64,000 nt of DNA from Sternotherus odoratus (taxonomy: Eukaryota > Chordata > Testudines > Kinosternidae). Below are positions 55,240-64,000 of this stretch, piece by piece. The translations under genes were made by a program, and so were the position numbers. Location: the NCBI GenBank assembly GCA_032164245.1, contig JAVMKO010000003.1:132811924-132875923 (forward strand), given 5' to 3'. How positions within the stretch are numbered: position 1 is the stretch's first letter; every line of letters begins with the position of its first letter. The notes under the pieces were generated by a model. It had not been told where the DNA came from. It did no database searches and was given only the letters and a program-made list of their open reading frames with translations.

Positions 55240-58200
55240 TATATAATAAAATAAGGACTGTGGCCCTCTAGAATTGAAAAGTTTGGGCTTTCTGCAGAGT
55301 CCCACGTAAAGCAGACCTGATTTGCTACTACAGCTGTTATTTTATAAGTTAGCTCACTATTGTGGGGTGGTTGTTTTTTTGTTCTGTTATTTTTTTCCCC
55401 CAACAATGTCTCCCTCTGGGACATGTCACTTGAAGCTTATGTCTGTCATGCTTACGGTGCAGGGAAAAAACACACACTAAATTCAGTCTTTAAATTAAGC
55501 TGTAACCAAGCTTGTATATTCATTAGAGGAGAAAAATTCTCTTCTGAGAAGTTCAAATTGTTTATTGATTTTCATTTCTGTGTTCAAGTGAAGCTTGAGT
55601 AAGTCTGTCTCACTGCAGTCCCTCTGGGGCAGCACCACCAACAAGTGCATCACATTTCAAACCAAGTGAGCAGTTCCCAACAAAAATCTGAGAATTCCTT
55701 CAAAACCATATTAATAAAGAGTTAGAAGGTGAGAATTCCAGTTCGGTAAAATTGATTCTTTGGCGAGGGGAATAACAAATCTTGAGCTGCAAGTACAATA
55801 TTTGTGAAAAGCCTAAAACTGAATCAGGTGAGTGGAAAGAGCAGTTAGTGGCACGGACTTGTGGGGAAACTGGCATGCTTTTTTAAAAGGTTGTAATGTC
55901 ATAAAAATGATCAGATGTTCCATGGCTCTTCTGTTCTCATTGCATGGGTTTGTCAACAGGGGAAAATACACACAGTGGGAGCTACTGACAGTGATATCTT
56001 TGTATTCTGTTTTTTTTTTAAGAAGGTGCTGCAACAAAGAGTCATAAGATTATGAAAATAAACAATTTCTGTGCCTTAAAGTGAAGCCTAAAGTCAGCCT
56101 TGAAAGTGGACTGAAGCTTAGCTTAACTTTCAGTGCCTTTTACTAGCAATTTAAGTATTATGCTCCTTATTAAAAAGTGTGCTGAGGTGTTAGTCTTTTA
56201 TTTCTCAAGGTTAATTTCTACTTAGAAGTCTAATTAAATGAGCTTTAATTTATTAAGCACATAGTCAGACTTAGGCAGGGATGGAATTTCCTACCTCTTC
56301 TGAGTCCAGGTTTCCATATGCATTAGAAGAACTCTTTAAAAAAATAAACCTTGTGTATGTTTTAGAATTGTTAATGGCCACAAACTGTTTGTGTCAGATA
56401 ATTCCAGCTTCTTCTTAGAAAGATAAGATAGCAAGTAGTGTGTTATACTGAACAAAGAGGAATCAAATAAACTATGGTACACACAGGCTCAGCATACTTT
56501 ATTTAAACACGTATAGGGGGAAAAGAAGGGAGTGACACGTATAAAATATACCTGAGAAATGAACATATATGTTTTTAAATTCATTAACCCTGTTAGAAAA
56601 AAACCTTTTTATAGAAAAAAGGACCAGCATAATTTGTGCATCTGCTTTGATGTATCAAATTGCTTGCAAATGCACTGCAATTTCAGCTAGCTGCAGGTAG
56701 TTACAGCTGCAGGTAGCTACATGAGCAACAACAGTGAATTAGGAATGACCTGGGGGCTCTGTGTACTAAGGTGAATCAGTTTTAGTGAGTATCAGTCCTA
56801 CAGGCAGTTAGTTAATCAAAAACTTCTCCATGAAGGGAAGAGGAGAAATAGTAATAGAAGAATCATAATCTCTGTTTTAAAAAATGTTCACATTAAGTTT
56901 ACCTTTATAAACAAAAATATTTTTAAATATTTTGCATGTGATCCACAGGCTAATGTATGTCACTATCTTTGTTGTTCCGTGCAATGTGTCTCACTAATGT
57001 CTCTTTCTATATATGATTCAATGTACGTTGAACAGAATGTTTTTAACTGTTCCTGCTGCGGTCTGTTTTCTGGTGTTCTGACTTCCCTTTCATCTGGTTT
57101 GTCCTCCACTTGTTTTATATGTTTGCAAGTTTTCTACCTTTGAGATCTGTATACTCCAAGTGGACCTGAAATGCTTGATGTTAAACATCTTTTTTTTTCC
57201 CTCCTAGGTGCCATTTTTCTCTACGACCCATTTATGCAATTTTTTGAGGCTCTCGTTTGGTTGTAGTGGTACGAAAAGCAATACATAGTGCAAATATAAT
57301 AGGTTTCAAAGTATGGATGATGTGCTCAGATTTTTATAAGTGGTACATACAGTTATTCCCTGCTTCTTTCTTTTAAGTGGGGCATTCAGACTGTGTGCAA
57401 ACATTTCAGATTTTTGAAATGCTCCTTTATATGGATGTCCATAACTATTATGTTTAAAAATCAGGATCTTTCTGAAAGTCCTACTTAATAATAGATTTAG
57501 GAATGAAAAATAAAATAGAGTTTTACAAATTCCCTCTGAATGTTAGTAAAAAATCCTAAACACTATTTTTGAAAAAGCCAAAGGGATTTAGGAGCACGCG
57601 CCCCACTATCAACATTTTCATGGCTTTGAATTCAGTTGGATTTGTGTTCCTAACTCCTTTGAGCATCTTAAAACCCTCTCCCTTAATATATAATGCACAG
57701 GGTTATTTTTGTGTTACTGAAAAGAACCGACTGTGTTCAGCTCTGATTCTGCGAATGTTTAACATGCCTTAGCAACTTTTTTTCATATGTGTGTTTGCAG
57801 GCTCAGTCCCATATCATGTGCCTGATGTATTTGTTAAAACAGATTGCATATATGCACATCCCTTTGATTTAAACATTTGTTACATTTTCATTTGAAAATT
57901 ATCATATTAGGCCTCGTTCCTGCCATTGGATCTTCATGGATGGGGATATATGCAGATGGATCACCCACCTTGTGGTGAGTTGCAGGATTGGGACAGGGCC
58001 TTAATTTGATTTTTTCATTTGTTCTTGTCAAAAATATAAATGGTTTCAGAGAAAATAAGTCGCTGAGAATGTCCCACCCACACACATTATTTCACATATC
58101 ATTGTACCTCATAAATTTTAAAAACCGAACACCATATATTTTATGGCCTAATCAAATTTACATATGATTACATATAGACAGTACTCATCCTTCCTGATGG

Positions 58201-58514
58201 GAAGCAAGGATGTAGCAGGGCATACTGAGGTGTTTGGTATAAATGACAACGTAGAGCAGGCGAAAGAGTACGGATGGGAGAAGGAGCTTATCAATGAGCT
58301 AGTTTGTAACACACCAACTTGTACTGAATAATATTCTGCACTATTTGGTGGGGGGGGAGGGGGGGATATCAGAGACCGATCAGGCAAATGGGCAAAGCAA
58401 AAGATGAAGAGGGGTAGTAATGATAGAGCAGGTCTAATAAAAGAGAGAGATTACTACTTTCATTTGCAGACAAGATCAAGAATGGTAGTGAGGGTCTGTT
58501 GATTGTTTGGTAAT
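55240..58514. other. AT-rich unassigned stretch
   Basis: More than 3 kb without a recognised repeat or exon. Codon-length frames are few and short. Unique T/A-rich sequence of this kind may include conserved non-coding DNA, but nothing specific can be read here. Confidence 0.35.
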
Positions 58515-58605
58515 CTTACACCAAAACTTCAGCCAGTGTAAATTCATGTGGCTCCAGTAAAGTCAATGATGCTATGTGGATTTACACCAACTAAAGATCA
58601 GTCCC
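58515..58605. repeat. Foldback repeat with GTGTAAATTCATGTGG arm
   Basis: CAGCCAGTGTAAATTCATGT at the left faces TGTGGATTTACACCAACTAA at the right around AGTAAAGTCAATGATGC. It belongs to the same class as 33327-33385. Confidence 0.65.
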
Positions 58606-58639
58606 ACAACACCTTCATGCTTTCTTACATCTGGGGGCA

Positions 58640-58955
58640 AGCTCCCTGTAAGCATCTGCAAAACTAACTCATTATCCTCCTTTAAAACCCTCCTTAAATC
58701 TCCTTTGTCGTAAGGCCTACTTAAACACTGGCAACAACTAAGCTATTGGTGTGCAGATACCACAGCACACTACACTGATCATATTGCCTCATTGTTTCCT
58801 TGTTAGTCCCCTCTTGATCTGTCTGTATCCATCTATTATCTCTTGTGTTAGGTTGTAAGCTCTTTGGGGCAGGAATTCTTTTTTTGTTCTGTGTTTGGAC
58901 AGTACCTAGCACAGTGACTAAGCTCATAGGTGATTCAATAATACAAATAATGAAT
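58640..58955 (+). mobile_element. L2-like LINE 3' end (plus strand)
   Basis: The segment reads like a degenerate LSSFKTLLKSPL block (end of the L2-type ORF), followed by the 3' tail TTAGGTTGTAAGCTCTTTGG, GGCAGGAATTC, CAGTACCTAGCACAGTG and an AATAATGAATAATAATG repeat. The tail pattern is typical of L2/MIR-related LINE ends. An 81-codon frame at 58845-59090 starts within this tail and is not a gene. Confidence 0.7.
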
Positions 58956-61504
58956 AATAATGGTATTACTAACTTTGTTATGTCTTGTTTAGTTTTGTTT
59001 GTGGCATTAGATCTCTTTGCTGATTTGTTAGAAGCACTAACATCTACGTTTTACAGATGTTATATGATCAGGTTAAAGTCCCCAGTATGAGTGCATCTGG
59101 CACGCAGTTTTCAAATTGTTTCTGAAACTTTGCATTCTTGGTTTTTATGTGCAAAATCAATGGTGTTTTAAACAGACTGTGCACAGAGTTTGAGATCTCC
59201 TGACATGTTGGAGTCACCAAAGAGAATGGAACATGCATGAATAATTTAAAAGGTCCATCCAGATTTTAAAATGGCTTTTCTATTTTCTCTAATACACTCG
59301 AGGCTTTCTCCAGCCACAGTTTTCCCTGGCATCCTGGGCTTTGTCTGCTTGCTGCTCAGCGCAGTTCTGGAGGCAAGCTGGCCTACTGCAGAAAGAAAAT
59401 TCCTTGGCATTGCAGAGCTGTTTGGGAAGTAGTTAGCTCATTTAAATGAGGTCACCAACATAGGCATTAACTCATCCCACTCCCTGGAATAACTCACCCC
59501 TTGCATATCTATGGATGGGGAGAGGGTCCTGGCCTGACTAGTTCTGTTTTGTTAAGCAATTATAAACATTTGGGAGAATGAGGGCTCTTCCATTCCAGAT
59601 TGGTGAGGAAGGGCGGGGAATATCCCCCAGTTGCTGGTGATGTTGGCTTCACAATCCATTATTGTTGTGGGATACCCCCTCAGTGAAAGTGGACGGCTTT
59701 CTCATGATCTCTCTGTCAATTTCTGGCCTTAGCATTCATGTGTTACCATTTTTTGGCTGCTTCCAAAATCCCAGAAAGTCCTAGAGCATCTGGTCCACGG
59801 GCCAGCTGCCATGGATGCTAATTTGTGCTGGAGAGAGCCCCAAATCCAATTATTGCTGCTTAAGGACAGAGGTTTTTTTCCCCCTCCATTGTTACTAGTT
59901 CCCCGTGCTTTTTGGATTCATTGGGGGAAAATTTCACTAATAACCTTGATATTATATCATGCTTTGTCCCATACTTCTCAACCTTCAAACGTGCCAGTGT
60001 GTGACATAAACCATCCCATATGTGTGACAAATGACCATGATGTGGAACACCTGGGTTTTGCTACAATTGTTTTGCAACAATTCACAGATTATAATGTTTT
60101 TTAATAATTGATGCATCCTAATGGTTTCTGGTTTTACCTTTTTTATTGTTAATAATTGTTAATGTAATCTGTTTGTTTATTTATTTATTTATTTTAATTA
60201 ATGGCCTGAATTTTCATCTCCTTGAGGGGAGACTTTTGAGTGAATATTTTAAGGAAAAAAGACAATCTGATAATTACGGTGCTTAATTAAAATGCAGAGA
60301 ATGAAGGTGGGCAACGGGAAGGTTCTTTCAGCAACTTCCCTCTATTCTCTGCCTTTTAATAAACGATATCCTACATCTCCTTTTAAAAATTTTTTTTTAA
60401 CCTTTCTGTCCCTCACCAGCTAACATATCATCTTTGGCTGCCCTTCATTAGGAAAAGTTCCATTTTTGTTTTTTGGGGGTAGGAGTCCGTATATTTAACC
60501 TCCTCTCCAAAAATGAATCAGTTAGATTGTTTCTGGTCTCTTTTTCTTTCGGTTTCACAGAAATTACGTCTATAGATGATCAACTGTCTCCTTCTCAAGT
60601 AACTCTGGTCCATTCTCTTTACTCATCTTCAGGCTCCTCATTGAATTCAGTATTGCGTTTGTTAATATCAAGACATAATTTTCTCCCTGTGCACTGTTGC
60701 ACAATTTCCTAACGTGTTACAGCATTTCCCACCCATGCGCACACTTTTACTCCAACCCTGTCTGTACCAATGATTTAATTCATTCTCTTAGTCAAATGTG
60801 ACTTCTCTTTATTTCTGTCTCTTCACAGTACTCTTCCATCACCCTTAGGGAAGAGGCTTCCTCCTCCTTTGTGCCTGACTGAAATCCAAGCCTTATCTCA
60901 GATCACAAAGTATAGATTGGTCTTCCAATTCCTAAGTCACCCTGTCTAATAAAAGAATCAAACTCATGCCCTTAGATCTTTCTAACTTCCAATGCTTTCC
61001 CCCCAAGCTGTAGTCTTCTTTACCAGACCGTACTATATGTATACTGGTTGATACAGGTAGCTCATCCATATGAATGAGATTTTTAAAGCAGTCTAGGGGA
61101 TGTAGACACCTTCCATTCATTTGAATCCGCTAGACTACTTTGAAAATCCCAGCCAATATCTTTTACTTTGTACAACATCAGCTACAACATAGAACTTTCC
61201 AGTGATTGCTTTTTATCAACAACATTTTACCAAAATGGAAATTGTGATGTATATCATGCATCCTAAATAGCTGTCCCTGCAACGAGTTCACACATTAAGG
61301 TTTATCACCATACAATCGCCATATCCCTTGCTGTCCTGCTTTATGTAGACTAGTAAATGTTAAATATTTTTCACCGTACATGGCACTACAAGGATTTAAT
61401 TTCAGAATTTGGAAAAACAGCAGGATTAATCTCAAACTTCCTATTTTCACTTGTGGGCTATGAAGACACAGTTGAATGAGATGAGGAATGTGTGTGTGTA
61501 AGAG
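58956..61504. other. Unassigned sequence
   Basis: No gene is recognised. A TTTA microsatellite lies at about 60174-60195. Confidence 0.35.
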
Positions 61505-61735
61505 AGAGAGACTATGCTTACACTAGGAGCTAGGGGTGTGATGCCCAGCTCACATAGACATACTCGTGCTAGCTCTCTCCAAGCTAACACACTAAAAATA
61601 ATAGTGTAGCCGTGGTGAGTGGCAGCCCAGGCTAGCTGCCTCAAATATAAACCCACTGGGACCCTGTGGATGCATCCTCCGGATGGCTAGCCCATTCCAT
61701 TGCCCATGCTACTGTGGTTACAAAAGCCCTTTCAA
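61505..61735. mobile_element. GTCTACAC-type element fragment (family 3)
   Basis: TATGCTTACACTAGGAGCTA, CTCACATAGACATACTCGTG, CTAGCTCTCTCCAAGCTAAC, TAATAGTGTAGCCGTGG and GCCCAGGCTAGCTGCC follow the order of the third dispersed family, also partly present at 21531-21660. The boundaries are approximate. Confidence 0.55.
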
Positions 61736-63239
61736 CTCCTGGAAGCTAAATCCCTTAGGTCTAACAGGTAGAGGCCTGAATTTTTGAAAATGAAGGACCT
61801 GGGTTCTATTGACTAATGCTGCATGTATGCAATTTGTCTGAAAGTCATGTGTCTAGGGAGTTAGAGATATTGGTGCTTTAAATTTTCATTAATTTGACTC
61901 TCCTTCTTTGCATCTAGTTATCAGGAGAGATTTTTAGATGCGGCAAAACCTTTTCCCAACATCAGAGCAAGTTGATAGTTTACTTTCTGAGTCCTAGATA
62001 ATATCAAAGGCAACTCCAAACTTGATCTTGTGAATTGCTGAGTGCCCTCAACTCCTGTTGAAATAAGTGGGTCTGCTCTTGTGAGCAAGGGTTAAGCCTT
62101 AAATAGACAATCTGTCCCAATCCCTCTTCATCTCTACTTTAGTCCACTAGCTTAAAAAGGAACTATGGAGGGAGCCATAACAATATACTCTAACAATAGC
62201 AATGTCCTCCTCTATTAAATGAATAAATAAAATGAGACAGGAGTATGAAACAAGATAACTTCCCTGTGATCCCATTAAAGGCACAGAGGAGAAGACAAAC
62301 ATTTAGGGGGAGGAAAGTTTTTTCCCCCCGCCATAAAGGCCACAGTAAATATGTTTGTTGAAGAGAAATAAATGTCAGAAGGAGACATACACACTTGATG
62401 TTAAAGAAAAGCCTGTTCATGCTTAATACTTCGGAAAAATTGTTCAAAAGTTGTTCATCCACGTTAAAAGATATTACCCCTGTAATACTACCGAGGATAG
62501 TGAGAACTATGGGAGTCAACTGGATAAGCACTGGTCACTCATGTTTAAGTGCCTCAAGGGCAGCTATAATTTACACACCCAATTTTTCCAGCACATCAAC
62601 AATTTTTTTTTTCAAGAAACATGCCAGATCCTGAGCTGATGTAAATTGGTGGAGGTACATTAAAGTCAATGGAGCTATGCCAGTTTGAGGATTTGGCCCA
62701 AGTGCATCTCTTTGGACATTTGGGCCATTTCCACACCTTTCATTTCATCTTCTAACTTGTGGATTTACATCCCTCAGTGTTTTTAATGTGCAAATTTTAG
62801 CTTAATTTGAATAAGAGTGGACTGGCACTTTTTTTTTTAATTCAAACTGTGTGAAAGTCTGAAATGCACAGGAGGGTCAGCAAGGGCAGGACAGATTCCT
62901 TACTCTGCAGCAGGATTTATTGAGATTACACCAGCTTTATGCCAGTCACAATTATTATCATGGAAGTGGACTGGTGTTTCAGGTCAGGGAACCAATTTAG
63001 ACAGGAGATTTGACCAGATGGATGTGAACTTAATGGATCTGTATTTTAAAAAGGCCACAATGGCCTAATGACAAGCTTTCTTTCTTTTTAAATGAAAATT
63101 GACCTCATGATAAAACATCACGGCCAGGCTATGTAATATACAGGGCTCAGCAAAAGAAATAGGAGTTCCAGTAAATATAAGGTATGGGGAGAAACAGGGA
63201 AACATTGGCTGAAATGGCAGAGTCCAGACTCTGAAATGG
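61736..63239. other. Unassigned sequence with one diverged palindrome
   Basis: At 62629-62698 the words GATCCTGAGCTGATGTAAAT and AAGTCAATGGAGCTATGCC belong to the palindrome class of 33327-33385. The 113-codon minus-strand frame at 62190-62531 is hydrophobic but has no recognised domain and overlaps plus-strand frames. Confidence 0.4.
62629..62698. repeat. Diverged foldback repeat
   Basis: GATCCTGAGCTGATGTAAAT on the left and GAGCTATGCCAGTTTGAGGA followed by TTTGGCCC on the right are weakly inverted around AAAGTCAATGG. Confidence 0.5.
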
Positions 63240-63840
63240 TAGACTTAGTTCTGAGACAGGACTAAGTTTGTTCTTAAAAACCTCCAGTGATGGAGATTCC
63301 ATAAACTTCATAGGTAATTTGTTTCAGTGCTTAACTACCCTTACAGTTAGAAAGTTTTTCCTAATGTCCAAACTAAATCTCCTATGCTACAAATTAAGTC
63401 CGTTACTTCTTTTCCTACTCTCAGTGGACATGGAGAACAATTTATCACCTTCCTCTTTGTAACAACCTTTTACATAATTGAAGACTGTTTTATCTCCCCA
63501 CCTCCAACCTTCTCTTCTGCAGACTAAACAAATCTATTTTTTTTCCAGTCTTTCCTTGTAGGTCATATTTTGTAGATCTTTAATCATTTTTGTTGCTCTT
63601 CTCTGGACTTTTTCCAATTTCTCCATCTTTTTCCTAAGTGTGGTGCCCACAATAGATAGACATAATGCTTCAGTTAAGAACTTCTCACGTTTTGCTTAAA
63701 CTACCCCTGCTAATATATCCCAGATGTTCACCTTTTCTTGCTACAATATTACATCGTGGACTCGTATTTAGTTTGTGATCCACTATAATCCCCAGATCCT
63801 TTTCTGCATACTCCTTTCTAGGAAGTCACTGATTGCGACT
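63240..63840 (-). mobile_element. CR1-type LINE 3' end (minus strand)
   Basis: The plus strand reads ACCTCCAGTGATGGAGATTC, AGTTAGAAAGTTTTTCCTAA, AATCATTTTTGTTGCTCTTC, TCTGGACTTTTTCCAATTT and CCACTATAATCCCCAGATCC, the reversed order of a CR1 ORF end and 3' UTR. No intact frame remains. The remaining 160 bases to the window edge are unassigned. Confidence 0.82.
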
Positions 63841-64000
63841 TCCCAGACCTGCAAGATCAAGAAACATAAAACATAACTGTGTACAATAGAGATGGACCTG
63901 AGCTTCAAAACTTGTCTTTTGAAAACCTTAGCTGTTGGGGTTATTGAGATCTGATATTTGCTTTCACCTATTATGGGGAGGGAGGCCAGTTGTTAAATTT

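Noticed and set aside
55028..55305. Proline/serine and glycine/arginine-rich frames
   Set aside because: They are translations of the Helitron minisatellite, not proteins.

Overview
The window reads as non-coding nuclear DNA from a reptile, most likely a turtle (Testudines), with a crocodilian as the second choice. The evidence is the repeat content: old CR1 LINE 3' ends, a few L2-like and MIR-like remnants, many short non-autonomous DNA transposons (hAT type with 8-bp target duplications, a TA-flanked 0.1-kb family, families ending in a GTCTACAC-type inverted terminus), a solo retroviral-type LTR, and a head-to-head copy of the CCTGTGGCACCTT repeat that I associate with turtle genomes. The bulk is AT-rich with scattered microsatellites and long G/C homopolymers. 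Family names come from recognition, not from a database search. I found no convincing protein-coding exon, tRNA, rRNA, CRISPR array or bacterial-style operon. The longest open frames (about 100-150 codons) lie in repeats or look like chance, so the window is an intergenic stretch or the inside of a very large intron.

Layout. 1-11.7 kb: a minus-strand CR1 (690-1650), a hAT-like element (1904-2635), GTCTACAC-type elements, foldback palindromes, a second CR1 end (8449-9010), a TA-flanked mini-element (9064-9181), an LTR-like stretch (about 9230-10268) and a MIR-like SINE (11515-11635). 11.7-29.8 kb: mostly unassigned sequence, with a composite hAT (20363-21270) carrying a second element inside it, and a foldback repeat with paired tRNA-like boxes (16233-16944). 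29.8-46.4 kb: an L2-type reverse-transcriptase remnant interrupted by a small hAT, a MIR, a MITE nested in a palindrome (39948-40428), a complete 648-bp hAT-type element (44572-45219) and a 69-bp-arm hairpin (46211-46364). 46.4-55.3 kb is the densest part: a MITE broken by a 1.1-kb solo LTR (48762-49860), a GC-rich DNA element, two hAT elements with exact 8-bp duplications (51301-51644 and 52343-52867, the latter inside an older palindrome), and a probable non-autonomous Helitron with an internal minisatellite (54721-55239). 55.3-64 kb: mostly unassigned AT-rich sequence, an L2-like 3' end (58640-58955) and a third minus-strand CR1 end (63240-63840).

There is no gene network to describe. What can be read is a layered insertion history: old LINE, SINE and palindromic repeats were later hit by DNA transposons and one LTR. 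The most useful observations are the Helitron with its tandem array, two hAT-type elements that share an interior but have unrelated termini, the nested insertions with exact target duplications, and a class of dispersed palindromes centred on a CATTGACTTCAATGG-like core.
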